Below are positions 22,778 through 36,480 of a DNA stretch of 64,000 bases, piece after piece. Origin of the DNA: Chamaecrista fasciculata (Eukaryota; Streptophyta; Magnoliopsida; Fabales; Fabaceae); contig QANZ01020752.1 in the NCBI GenBank assembly GCA_003254925.1, positions 1 through 64,000 on the forward strand, written 5' to 3'. The position numbers and the translations under genes were made by a program. Below the pieces are notes generated by a model that saw only the letters and a program-made list of their open reading frames with translations, was not told the DNA's origin and made no database searches. Numbering within the stretch: position 1 is the first letter of the stretch; each line of letters opens with the position of its first letter.

Positions 22778-25700
22778 CTACTCAGAGTTGGAGTCATAGA
22801 AGTCACTTGGGCATGGGGTCATGACCTCTGATTCAAGCACCTGGACCACTCTGTGCATTGTTGGTCGGTCCTCTGGACTAGAAGAAACACACTGAATAGC
22901 CACAGAGAGCAAGGCATCAAGGCTCTCTTCCTGCACCCCCTCACATAGTGGATCAACAATCTCTCTTGGCCTATTTTCGGAAATGAGAAAATTCAGCTGC
23001 AAAAAAACCAAATAAGAGGTATTAAAAGGAAACTCAACAAAATTAGCTAGTTTTGTAATCGCATAACGAGCTACATAGCTTATGCACCAAAACAAAGATT
23101 TTACCAGCTACCCTTAAGACAAACATGATATGAAAGAAGTAGAAAATCAGAGATCAAAACAAAAGGATGAGCAAGTTTTGCATTTTGACATATACATAGT
23201 GATGTAGATGAGGATGCACCAAAGAGAAATTTCAGGTGTGAGAATTAAAAAAGGAATGATAAAATAAAAACTAATGTAATTAAAAGTAATTTGTAGTAAG
23301 TCTTTGGTTATTAGTGATGAAGTTTCAACAACTGCGTATTGCAACATATGTAGCATATACATTTCCTGGATTGAGATTTAGGTTTAGTTTGTTGGAAGCT
23401 ATTTTGAGAAAACTAGGGTTATGGTCTCGAAAAGATGCAGCATTTCTCATCAAGATTCCTCAACTTCTAGCAAGTCCTTGTATTTTACAATTTTCCACGT
23501 CATGAATGACTTAATATCGTGGAAGGATCAAAAGAAGTAAATTATAACATACAAGGATCCATATGAAAAAGTTAAAAGCAAGAGGATCAATCTGAGAAAA
23601 GGTGCAGCTTCCAAGGATCAGAAATTAATATTCTCTTTTTTGCAACAAATCATCCTATTTACTGCACCACTGCAAATCATGCTTCTTTCTTTGTTTCTCT
23701 CAATCTGATGCATCTGGTCACCCATTCATCTGAGTGATCCAGCTTGTTTAATATGGTTCTTTTGGTTAAGCAACAGATATTTATAAATTCCACAATGTGG
23801 ACTTCGAGCACTTTGCAATCTTTTCATGATCATACAGGTGTTTAAAAATTATGTATTTGATAAATTAAAGAAGTTACAAATCTCATCCTCCCCCAATTAT
23901 ATTAAAACCAGGAGGATGTCAATTTCGCACTCCTAACAGGCATACATTTTAACATCTCAAACTGCTTATAATCTCTACGTCATCCATAGATATTTTAACT
24001 GGGAAAAAAAGCCAAAAAGGTTAAACTTTTATTTAACCAAACAAAAAAGGAATGAATGAAACTAAGAGAGAGAGAAAACTGCATGACATACCCAACCAAC
24101 AATATTGAGACCCTTTTCAATAAATGATGCATCTGTTGGTCGTTTTCCACTCAGCACTTCTAGTACCAGGACACCAAAGCTGTAAACATCAGTCTTTTCA
24201 GTTGCCCTACCACTTTGCATATACTCTGCCAGAGGAAGCAAGGCATAATTAGACAACTATAGAGTAAAATGTCAAATCAATACTCTTTTTTTTTTATGAA
24301 TTCAAAATCAATACTCCTAAACGTTGATAGATTCATGTTTATGCATATGGCATAGAGAATCACTGTCATTGATTACTAGTTGCTACTATCTCTGATATGA
24401 AAAAACTAAGAAGCTATTATAGGTATTAGTCATTTCTTTTTTTGTTTTTCAGGTCAGCTACATCAACATATTTTTAAATCTTGTGATAAATAGTAAAAGT
24501 AGCACCCTCCAAGCTCTATCAATTTTCAGTCTGTTAAATTTTCCAAAATAACCACCAATTAAACACCCTAATGATGCCAAAAAGGCTGCAATATCCCAAA
24601 GTTCATAAATTGGCATTCACTTCTACTTTATGTTCAAGCCTTTCAATGTCACAGATGGAGACAGTTGAAAATGGCATCTGAAAGGTGTTCCCTACCAGAA
24701 TGAAAAAGAGATTAGGGTTTGCAAAGCAAATAAGTGTCATATTCTAGAATGCTAAACTAATCTCACTCAAAATTTGGTATTTTTTTTTTCATCAGCCATT
24801 ATACTAACTAAGAACCCTAAAGTGAGGTAATCGCAGATAAACCTCTAACCACTTATTTTATTTCATACAGTAAATTTCAAAAAAAAAAAAAAACACCACC
24901 ACTATCCTTTAAGCATCCTCTAATTTATTTACCCATTTTCCTAACCACAAGTTAGTGAGGTCTATTACCCTTATGTTATCAGTTCATTTTATTTATAAAC
25001 TGGATAACACAATAACTTTGGGAATAGTGCAAATGAACAACACCATCATCCATGATCTGCCAGCAATCAATCTGGCCAACAGAATGTTTATTTTGCAGTG
25101 TTTACCTGGGGCTAGATAACCAAATGTTCCAGCGACAATGGTAGTGATATGAGATTCTTCATCCTCCAGAAGTTTGGCAAGCCCAAAATCAGAGACTCGT
25201 GCATCCAGGCTGCCATCAAGTAAAATATTGCTTGATTTTATATCACGGTGTATAATCCTTGGGGAACAATCATGGTGCAAGTAGGCAAGCCCTTTCGCAG
25301 CTCCCATAATTATATTCAAGCGTGAATCCCAGTCTAGTTGCTCAGATTTTTCTGTCATCACACATCAATCTCTCAATATTATTATCAATACTGTGATACA
25401 ATGCAAATATACATCAAAAAAGAAAATTCATTATATTCTGATACCACTATGAATGAGATTTCTAATTCTCTACATTTAGGTATATATCAAATTATCAATT
25501 GTATTAGATTCTATATCTTGCCCCACCTGATGGGGGTAGACATGTTTTTTTGGGATATCTTGAAGGTGTTTGATTTTCTAGGGTAGTTGTTGGGTAGCAG
25601 TGGCTTTGCCCCTTTTGTTTACCCAATAAATAAGAGTATAAGACCATAAAAATCTTTATACTTCCAACATGGGGCTCAAGTCTCATCTTGCACTGTGACC

Positions 25701-28700
25701 ATAACGCTTGTTCCTGAGGCATCCAAAAGTCCAATAGATAATTCCCCATTGTGTTGGTATTTCACATCTATAAAGTATCTACAGGTTACTGGCTCAATTG
25801 CTTCAATACTGTAAAGACTGCTGTAATTTACTCGGCTAAATAACAATAATGCTTAACAAATGGTGAGACCTGTTTTAGGAGGTTTCCCACATCTGCAATG
25901 CATTTTATATTCTATATTATTTTATTTAGAAGTTGACAAACAGCTTCGGGACCCAAGACACCAAAAAGCTCAAAGCCTTATACTGTAGTACATATGTAGA
26001 TGAGAATATAGATAGCAATGAAATGGAAGCCTTACCATGAAGAGCTTCATCAAGACTACCACCAGGTAGGTAATCATATATTAATAACTTTGATGTAGGT
26101 GAATTGCAATATCCTCGTAAGTTTACCAGATAACGGTGTTTTATGCTTCCAAGAATTTCAAGCTCCCTCTCAAAAAAACGATCGAATCCCTCATTCAACT
26201 TCACAATTCTTTTCAAAGCAAATTCATTCCCATCATCCATTGCAAGCTTGTAAACTGTTCCAAATCCCCCACAACCAATTATGTGTTCCTCGTTTAAAGT
26301 CTCTAGTTTCTTAATGATCTCTTTGGAAGAATATGGCAGATCTCCATGAAACATCACAATTGATGCTCCTGCAAGACATTTAATCACATCATATAAAATT
26401 TCAAGAATTTATGAATTAAGACAGGAAACTAGGTCAAATAGGTATCTATTTGCATTGCAAAGAAAGTAAAGAAACAAACCTCCACCAACATCCATTGCCA
26501 GACTTTTTCTGTCATTTTTACCAAACCTTTTATAAAGAAAGCAACCCCAGAAGCACATTAGAGCCACTAAAAGTAGTGCACCCACAGTTGCTGATGCACT
26601 GATAAGCAATCGACCAGAATATTTCTTCTTTCCATTTTGGTTTGGGTCTATATAAAGAGTAACATGACAAAAGTCAAATTGGTGACCAATGTCAGTCGAA
26701 TATAAAAAACACTGCCAGAAACAATGTGTGAAACAAAATTTATCTAGTCCATTCAGTACAGCACCAACTTATAATAAACCAAAAAAATTCACAGGACCAG
26801 TTTGCTTGCATTATTTGGAGATATTTGCCAAAAGGAAGCAGAATAACGATACTGCATTCTTTTTTTATAAAATTAAGAAACAAAATAAAAAGTATCTGTT
26901 TGCTTTGCTTTATATAATTGTATATAATATTTTCATCATAACAAGGTGCATAACTCCTAATGTGTGCAGTGCATAAAGTAAAAGCTCTGGACAGGTGCTC
27001 AATTATATTGGAATTGATGAAGAAATTTATGTCTCTGGAGAATCTTGGCTCCATCTTAGTTTGGAACTTTTTCTTTTATTGATTACCTAGAAAAGGTTAA
27101 GAAGAAATAGGAAGGAAAAAACCAATAAGATATGTGACATTAATCCTAGAATCTTAAGAGAAAGACTTCTGTTTTGGCCTCTTGAATAAAATTCTTTATT
27201 TCTTCCTCAGCCAAGCAAAGGTGGATTCAAATTACCACTTAGTTCAAAAAAGAGGGAAAAAGAAAGGAAAAGAAAAAAGTGCACAAAAGCTCCATATAAT
27301 CAAAATTATAATTAAAAAAAATCAAGGCAAATATCAATAAAACATGTCAAAGCATAAAGAATTAAAACAAGACTATGAGAAAAAATAATGGCCTAAGAAG
27401 TTAATACAAATGCATTCAACATTACAGCCTTACCCAATGATGAAGATTGATTTGTTGAAGGTGAACCATCATCTTTACATGCTATATTGATTTGCACTCC
27501 ACACAAACCACGGTTTCCAACAAAGCTGCAATAAGGCATATAATTATTTCTCAACTCTCGATATTCAAGATTAGATAATTGTCTAGTTCCAATTTGGACA
27601 ATCTATGATATCCCTGAGGCAATATTTTGAAATAGGAAGACGGAATGAAAAGCACAATGCACAAGGAAAATGAGCATGTCTTTAGTCTTTAGTTTCTTCA
27701 AGCTATGCAATAGCAATTTGCCCAATCTAAGCTTCAATGAAGAAAGATCTTTAAAACAAGAGGAGAAAGAGAAAAATGAAACCTACCATCTGATACATGA
27801 CAATGCGAGATAATATACTTACTCACAAGTAGACCAATTGGGAAGTGTCTCCATTTGTTTAAAATCATCAGAGATGCCATAGGTACCATGTACTTTAGTC
27901 ATCAGAACCAAAGGTCATCAGTGAAGGAAGGAGAACAAGGAACGTGCTTTTTTTGGATACACATACTACAGTAAAGAGAAGTTTTGTAGTGGAAAAGACA
28001 TACAAGTGTACACCATAAAAGACCTGGATTAGGATACTCACTTATAATGATCTGTATCCAAAAGCTAATGAAATATTTTCTACAACCTAGTATTCTATTT
28101 TATTAAAATAATTCTTTCCAGAAATCCATATATTGCATCAAATTAGTTGTTTCAGGATACTCACTTATCATGATCTGTATCCCAAAGCTAGTGAAATATT
28201 TTCTTCAACCTAGTATTCTACGACTGAAAATTTCAAGAGCCTCCTGAAGGGTGTAAAGGTTTGTTGTTTGGGGATTTTGTTGGGGTTAGATATCCTAGAG
28301 TAATTCCTGTGTAGTTTGGTTTTTTCCTCGTCTTGTAATTAAAAAAAAGGCCCATTCAACATGATATGCAGATCATTTTTCTTTTATTTGAAAAGAAAAA
28401 AGCTTTACTTACGAGTTTTCAGTGAAGTTAGCAAGCACACCATCAGAAGGTATTGGTCCGACCAGAAAATTAGTTGAAACATTGCTTCAGAGCATCAAGC
28501 ATGACCACAAAAATAAAAAGATTCAGTTTTTTACTATACAAAAGATTAACAGCATACAAAATAGAGAAGAGATAAATCACATAGCAAAACCAAGACGACT
28601 TACAAATTTTTGAGATCATACAGCTTCCCTAGTGATGGAGGGATATTCCCACTGAGAGAGTTACTTGATATATCGCTGCAGAAAAAGCAAATATGTTGTA

Positions 28701-30810
28701 TGAATGCTATCTGTGAAGCATTAGAACAACTTGATTTCACTAAAAATCACTAGAACTACATTAAAATACTGCACGCTCCACCCCCTCTACTATTACTCCA
28801 CACATAAGTGTAAGATTACCTGCACTCACTAACTAGACAGGAGCAGCATTTTTTCTATCTCCTTTTCAACACTCAACTCTTTAGTGTTTAGACATTTATT
28901 GAAAAAAAAAAGGGAATTTAGAAATACGACATGCATACAATGTTTAATCCAGGCCAAAATAACGAAATATAAAGCACAAAAAGAATACAGAGCGGGAGAA
29001 AACTCACAGAATTTTAAGCTGAGAAAGGTTTCCTATCTCGCTTGGAATCATTCCACTAAGGTAATTGCCCTGCAAGTATCTGTAACAAGACAGATTAAAA
29101 TAATTCCTAACATGGAATAAGTCAAAACATAGAAAAAGAGGTATCACATATAGCTTGAATTTAGAACTTAGAAGTATCCATGCTTTACTTGTTAAACCAC
29201 TTTATCCTAAAACCTTCATCAGAGAAAACAGATGCATATGATTTTCCAAGTTAAAGAGGAATATGGAAGAGGTATCAAATGAGACACATACATTCTCTGC
29301 AGCTCAGTACAATTTCCCAATTCTGATGGAATTGTCCCATAGAAATTGTTGTTGTGAAGAGCACTACAGCATATATAGATGATCATTAGATCAGATCCAA
29401 TAGGCAAGAATTAAAGTAACGGGATCAAACGACTTAAAAGTGTAAGAGTGTGTGCATGTGTTTAGTCAAAAGTACATACAGAACGTTCAGATGCTCTAGC
29501 TTTCCCAGGTCAGGTGGTATAGATCCACTCAACTTATGGCGAGCTAGATTCCTAGAATATCACCAATGAGAGCAAAGTTAGATAAAAGATTACAGAGATA
29601 CTTGTCAAATCCCATATTTTCATTTACTTATATAACCAAGTATATACTTCAAAATCTTTTCAAATTGAGAGAGAAAAGATTTCGCAAAAAAGAGTACTAG
29701 AAATATAAAAAATCATTTAAAAATTAAAGCATGCTATCTTGCCACACAACAATTTTTATACAAAAAAAAAATGAACTAAAAAGTGCAAAAAATACAGAGT
29801 AGTACAACACTACAACTAATTAGACAAAAACTGGAGCACTTGCAAGGGTGGACAAAATGCAGACTGAACTTTCAAGGAACAGGCAAATGAAAGGTCAATT
29901 GGGATAAACGTCTCAGACACCATCAAAACGCCACATTATGTTCCACAGAGGTAAAGGACTTGTCAAAACAATTGATGACAGTGTGACCATATATAACCAA
30001 AAATTAAAATGATATAACATCTTCACTCTCAAAATATGAAATAAAATATGTGATAAATAAGTGATAACTAACTAGTCAATTGAACAATACGTATAATATG
30101 CTTCTCAGTCTAAACATGTACTATTATAATGACATAAAATCTAGGCATGGTTCTCATAAAAACTCACAGAACAGTCACTCTCTTGGTTTTTGGATCACAT
30201 CTCACTCCTTTCCATTTGCATGGGTCAGGATCCTCAGGCCTCCACTGTAACAGGATACCATCTGAGCTGACAACTGCTGTCCTGAAACTGATAAGTGCCT
30301 CACCTAAAGATAGAATTGACAAAGTACTATCAATACAAAATAGCAAGTGAGTGTCATCCACATGGGAGTAGCTAAATGTTACTTTCAACCAAACCCTTGA
30401 GACAACAAATTCATGTATCAGATCTAATGATAAATTTGTACAGTATAATTTGAAAAGTTTTTATTCAATTAAAAAATTATGAATTCAGAGGCAAACTTAA
30501 AATAGGATTATGAGAGTAGTTGAAAGATAAATGAAGTCCAATTGATGGTCATCTGTGTGCGTATGTAAAGATGTTTCTTGGTATGAAAAACTTCAATTTG
30601 TAGTGAATAATGAGAATGAACTTGTCTAAGAAACATACTGGTATCCTAGCTAGCAATTATTGACCCTGGTGTCACGAGTTAAAGGAAGCTCGATGAGAAA
30701 CATATGAACATACCATCAGGACTGATTGCTTCGTTTTCATTAATTATAATATATATCAGCAGAACATAAACAAGCCATGTCCATTGCCATTTCATCAGAC
30801 AAATGTCCAT
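22778..30810 (-). CDS. FEI1: LRR receptor-like kinase FEI1, 13 coding exons, 594 aa
   Basis: A plasma-membrane LRR-XIII receptor kinase; in Arabidopsis FEI1/FEI2 act in cell-wall synthesis and anisotropic growth with SOS5. Coding exons: 30810-30714, 30303-30168, 29551-29480, 29363-29292, 29079-29008, 28675-28604, 28484-28413, 27525-27434, 26647-26480, 26368-26036, 25351-25106, 24225-24092, 22996-22778; all junctions GT/AG, total 594 residues (Arabidopsis about 591). Order: signal peptide (about 1-28), cap with [16 protein letters not shown], five LRRs each from one 72-base exon, GNRGLCG, transmembrane helix about 242-265 ([20 protein letters not shown]), kinase with [11 protein letters not shown] at 315-325, Lys337, HRD at 430-432, DFG at 450-452, [14 protein letters not shown], and C-terminus SDFYDSNSE. 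Near-identity over the juxtamembrane and kinase parts makes the FEI assignment secure; FEI1 rather than FEI2 rests on synteny with SH3P1. Confidence 0.95.
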
Positions 30811-32435
30811 AGCAACACTGTTCAAGCATAATATAGATACTAAAAGTCATCTGAGACTACAGTATCTAAAATGCCTGCCTCCACCATGTAGTAATCTAGT
30901 TGGTAGTAGAAATCAACAGCTGCAGAAGAAACAAGACACTGCCTGCTATCAAAAAGCAACTAGCCTGAAATAACAGCAGAAAAGAATCATTTATAATAAT
31001 GATTTAATAAGAGGAAAAGAGGTCAGATTGAAAAATTCATTCGAAAATTGTGAGTTCATCCATAATTTATATGGCAATTACAACATTTCTAATAAGTACA
31101 CATAAACATCACTAAGCAAGTGCATTCCCAAATAAGGTTTCTTTTCTTAGTTAATAGAGTATAGGCACAACACTAGGCATCCATATTATATACCAGTCAT
31201 TGAGAAGACTTTGACAGCTTTTGTCAAGAACACAATGCTTCAGTTCAAGCTCCAAAATTATAGTTCAAACACACAGAAGATATTTTACATAAACTATTAG
31301 GAGTGTCATAATAGTATGCAACAACTATACACACTAGAAAGGAATTAAATAGGACCATAACAAGACAAGAACTCATGCAACAACTAGGAATGCCAGATTG
31401 GAGTGAACAAATGCTCTTTTAAGAACCTAAATTTAATCAGAAACAGATAAATTTGAAAGAGGCACAGCAGCAGAAGTCATCCCATGTGCTTCAAGATTAC
31501 TGATAGATGTAGAATATAGCTATCACTAAACTTAGGGAATGTTCTAAAGTTTGAACTTACAAACAAACAACATTTTTTTATCTCCATTAACTAACCAAAA
31601 ATACTGGAACTAAAAATAGTAAACAATTAAAAACACATCATCACTCCGTCTAATCAAAGTAGGTACAACGGTCATATCCTCACACTTTGCAGTGGTATTA
31701 CAGATTAATCCCAAGAGATATGTTATTTCCAGACACCTATATCTACACAATTATAAAGCCTGCTTGTTTGCAATTGTTTTAATATAATATTGCATGTCAG
31801 AGGAAGCGTAAGGGTGTTAAGAATTTGATGGTGTGAGAATAGCACTGATCGTTTCCCAATTTAGCACAAAGTCAACTTAATCCGATATTAATTAAAATTT
31901 AAAATCCATGAACGTTAATTTTTCAAAAAATATTCCCATAAAGATCAAAGAAACCAGTGCTCCAACAAAAGGAGAAGTTAGGTTTTGGAGCACCTTCAGG
32001 TTTTCCATTATATTTCTAAGTCCCTATGTCGCTGGAAGTGGCAGCCTGCAAGAAGAATAACTACCAAAAACAATAAAATCCAAAAAAAAAAAAAAAAAAA
32101 NAAAAAAAAAAAAAAAAAAAAAAGTAAGGCACGACTAGAACATAATAGTTCATAGACACCGCTACGCAAGCAAATTTGTACACGCAACTAACAAAATTAC
32201 AAAAAAAAAAACAAAGGAAGCACAGCGAAGGAAGCTACTGTAGAGCATCATGAACACTAAAAGAAATTCAGCATTTAGAATAAAAAACAAGCAATGCATC
32301 AACTAATTCAGCACAGAAACAACAAATCCAGGCTCGCCAATCGGCCTAAATTGCGCGGATAATACGGAATCTAGAGGTGGAGTGGAGATTTTCTTGTAGA
32401 TGAAAACCGAGGAAGCAGAGAGAAAGCATACTCAC
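30811..32435 (-). other. Probable 5'-UTR intron of FEI1
   Basis: Reading the minus strand, CG followed by gtgagtatgc at 32435 is a strong donor. Candidate acceptors are ttctgcag ending near 30922 and gaacag ending near 30821. The ~1.6 kb between is AT-rich, contains a long poly(A) run with an N at 32101, and has no coding frame. A 5'-UTR intron is an inference that a transcript could settle. Confidence 0.45.
32083..32123. repeat. Poly(A) run with undetermined base
   Basis: A run of about 40 A on the plus strand is broken only by N at 32101. It is most likely a sequencing or assembly weak point in the FEI1 5' intron. Confidence 0.9.
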
Positions 32436-32635
32436 CGCGATTCGATCTAGGATGGAAAAGTGAGAGAAATGTAAGTTGAGCTGTAAAGGAATAACAACAA
32501 AACCCCTTCTTCTCTCTCTTGTGAGAGGCCTGAGATTTGTGTGATTCCAGAGAGAGAGTGTGTAGGTGTTGCTGAGTGTGAGAGAGTGTGTGTGCGTGAA
32601 TAGATGCTTTAGGAATTAAAAGGGAAATGAGCACA
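32436..32635 (-). other. Probable first non-coding exon / 5' UTR of FEI1
   Basis: On the minus strand this stretch is pyrimidine-rich (repeated cacacactc and ctctctctgg-type runs around 32540-32600) and GC-richer than its surroundings, ending at the strong donor at 32435. It has the look of a plant 5' leader. The start point is approximate. Confidence 0.4.
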
Positions 32636-35600
32636 ACCAATGAGAGAGAGGGCGTGTGGCACGTGAGAACACAGACACACTGTACGTGCGACCGACGCCT
32701 TCGTTCTAGAATCCCATCGCTAAATTGACGCCTGTACTTCTCTCTTTACTTACAACTCACTACAGTCGCGTACTTTCTCGCTCTTACTATAGCGGTTCTA
32801 TACTTTTTGAGTCATTTTATTACACTGCTAAAATTTGATTAATCTTTTTAATAAATTAATGACTTATCTCAAATACGACTAATGTCTTTGTTTAATTATT
32901 GAATAATTAAAATAGAAAATTTAGTGAGTATAATTATAATATTAATGCAAATTTAATAATAAATATGATTTTTAACTTTAATCATAACAAAGTTTAAAAT
33001 TACATTAGATTCTTTACCAAAAAAAAAAATTTACATTAGATTTGTCTAAATTTTGATTTGTGTGCTTAATAAAATTTCCATATTAATCAAGTCAAAATAC
33101 ATTTTTGGTCTCCAACAATTTATCTTATTTTGTTGTAATTTTGTTCCTATTTGTTTTTTAAGAGTTATACTATTTAAATTCAACAACCGAATACGATCAC
33201 TTATATTTTTTTTATTCTAAACTTGAATGGAAAGAGTTAATTTATTTTCTCTGTTCGATTGGCGTCGTCAATAAATAAGGTTAAATTGACCTCCGAAATT
33301 GAGTAACTCATTTCATGGTCAAATGAACAAAGTTAATCATATTTCTATCATTTTTAATCTAAATGTGATGAATTCAAAGTTATAATTTATTTTAAACTAT
33401 AGATAACAATTTTTTATGATTGTTAGAGTACTCGTTCATATCCATTTGAAAAAAATTATTTGATATTTATCTGAAATAAATTGATAGTTAGGAACTCAAT
33501 ATCTAATACTTTATTAGTAATTTGTGTTTTATATTTTGTAATCCATTAAATATTTTATATGTAATTATTTAAATTTAATAAATTAGATTCACATTTTGTT
33601 ATATAATAATTTTTAGTTCTTTTTTATTTAAAATATAAATCAATTATAATTTTATTTATTTATTTTAGTTGGCGAATATTAGATATCATATATTTGTATA
33701 CTCAATTTATAAAATAGAATATTATATCTTTCATTCATATTTTTTAATATATTTTGGATATTTTGTGTATTTGTTGATCATTGGATACTAGATATCAAAT
33801 AGAATATAGATACATATATTGATAGTGATGAAAAAGCATCAAGTACTTTATCAGTTTCATCCCTACTTAAACAAGTCATCTTTTATTCAGTTAAGACTAT
33901 CAACAAATAATGTCAAATTAGATCAGGTAGTAGGTTTCAGACTAAAAAGTGGAACCTTTGAAAAATTTATAAGATAAGAATTACAAAAAAAATAGATAAA
34001 CGGTTAAATTGTAATCTATCATTCATAAATGTCCAAAAATGTATTTTAGCCAATTAATTATAATTAATGAAGTTGAGATGGCTCCAACAAGATAATGACA
34101 TAACCTACAAAACGATAGTAAAACATAATAACGAAGTGACTTATAACACTCAAATTAGTTAATTTATACGAATGGTCAAATATGTATGGAGATAAAGCCA
34201 AGTTAGTTCTAACTACTTGAATTTAAGATCATTTAGATGATAATCTTAATGAGTTATGGCGTATATCCATGAGAAATTATGAGATACATTTTGGAGGGGT
34301 TAGAAATTTAGAAGTATGTTATTGAGAGATTGGGGTGATCACTCTTAAAACAAAAACAATATGAGGTTATCTCATTATTAATTATATTTTAAAAAAATAA
34401 ATCATAAAATTTAATTTCTTTAAGAAAATAATTAATACATTTATTATTTTTTGTTGACTGAAATTAAATATTTATTCAAATTTTTAATATTATATGTTGG
34501 CTTTGTGTATATACATAAATAAGAACCAGGCGATTTCAAAGTATTAAAATATTCAAGATTTTTATAACAAGCAACTAGAAATTAATACATATATATATAT
34601 ATGATGATATATTTTGTCTTGCCTTTGCATTAACTACTCAATAGAACTAAATATTTAGCTGATTTCATTATTTAAGATTCTATGTACGTTTTTTTTTGTG
34701 TTGTTCATAGGCTCTGATAAATAAATATCGATAACAACGGATACAACATTAATTTTGCTAGATATGAGAATGAGAATGATAGTTTAAATTAGATGGAGAA
34801 GATAAGATAATTAGGGGAAGAATGACAAAAAAATATGCTCGAAAAATAATTGGGTGCGCCCATTCTTAGTGGGACCATTCTATATATTATCATATTGTCT
34901 GGGAGTCTTGGTCAAAACAATACTCAGACGCTAGCTTCATGGGCTGGTCCATCCATCCACCATTCACAACGAAATGTCTATTGTACCCTGGAGCACGTGA
35001 ACTTGACGAAGGGCAAAATGGTCATATATTTGGAAACGGCTAAATAGCTGGCTCTATTGTGAATAGGGGTCTATGAAATTAGGAGGATGAATATGATGGG
35101 AATGCAGTGGAGATGTTGGCACTTTTGAGAGTGGGGTCAAAGCCAATGCAGGGAAGAGCATAAGCAGCATTAGCGACGGTTTTGTTTTTGTTGCGTAAAA
35201 GTGAGCCAACCATTTTATCCATCCGTTTATATGGCATTTTCATGCCTGCAGTGCACAGGCACAACCAGGGTATCTCGCTATTTTTTTGTGTTTGTAAACG
35301 GGCTTTGTCTTTGATTCTCTGTAGTTTGTTGCGGATGAAAAAGTAAATTATGGATTTGTGTTTTAAATGTTTTTTAAAAACTAATAATTGTCAAGTTTTC
35401 TTATTATTTATTTCAAATTCTGGACCAGTTCAATCGTATCCAACTAGATTTGGCCCTGATTTAAAGTTAGGATTTGAACTCTGGCCAAATAAAACCAATC
35501 AGATTGAGTCAGGAGGCTAGATCATTCTTTTGGGCAAAAGTATTATTTTGGTCAGCCAATTTTACATCCATTATCGATTTAGTCTCTAATTTTTTTTGCT

Positions 35601-36480
35601 GTTAATATTATTTTCAATGTTTTATATTTTAATTAATTTTATCATTTAACTAATTTCTTTTAATAAAGTCAAAAATTGTAATCGTAAAGAAAAACAATTG
35701 TAGTCGGTTGTTTTTTTTTTATAGAAAACCAAACATCACTACTAGTCGGTTGTAAACCATTATAAGTGGGGGTGACTATAAAGAAGAAAAAAAGTGAATA
35801 GTACGGGTGAGCTGGAGAGTTTTGGGTCAAACTTTTAGTTATATGATGACATGGTAGGAGATTAAAAGATGATGTAGCATTTTACTGTCTATATTTTGAC
35901 GTAGAAGTTAACAACAACAACAACAACAAAAAAAGTTATTTGCACGTAAGATAAGTTTAATATTTATATTAGTTTGGTCAAAGCATCATTTTAATCTTAA
36001 ATATATGTTTTAATATTTATTTTAATTTTTTATGTTTTAAAATATTTAAATTAATTTTAAATGTTGGTAAATTATTCTATTTTAATCTTAAACATTTAAT
36101 AATGGCCAAAAAAAAAACTTAAACATTTAATACTAATTTGAATATTTAAAATATATAAAGTTTATTGGGCACTATTTGCACTTCCTGTTTTTAATAATTT
36201 GATAATGAAAAATATTCATAAAAAATTGCTAAAAATTGTAACAATATCAATAAGAAAAAGGATAAAGTAAAGGATTTACCCATAAAAAATTGTCAAATAA
36301 AAGCATTAAATACAAATTAAACCATAAATTTACCCTGGATCGCATATTCATCCGTAATATTAAGTGAGGCAATTCTGAAACAAAGCATAGTGTGAGTAGC
36401 GGATTATTGTTCTCCGTTCGTGGCCTTCATAACTTTGGATTCGATCGCACACCACTGAGGCCCCTAACACGGAAGAATAG
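32636..36480. other. AT-rich intergenic region with a GC-richer island
   Basis: There are no supported genes over 3.8 kb. Most is very AT-rich and holds phrases typical of decayed transposons (for example ttttggtctccaac at 33103-33116). An island of more balanced composition at 34840-35280 carries short frames on both strands, described separately. The last ~120 bases form the leader of the small zinc-finger gene. Confidence 0.5.
35079..35264 (-). CDS. Possible small orphan protein (61 aa)
   Basis: An open frame of 61 residues (MCLCTAGMKMPYKRM at the start, AFPSYSSS at the end) lies in the only balanced-composition stretch of a 3.8-kb AT-rich spacer. I do not recognise the protein, and see no signal peptide or domain. 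A plus-strand frame of 65 residues at 34850-35047 lies just beside it. Either could be chance; the composition of the island is the only reason to list it. Confidence 0.15.
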   Translation of the reverse strand: MCLCTAGMKMPYKRMDKMVGSLLRNKNKTVANAAYALPCIGFDPTLKSANISTAFPSYSSS

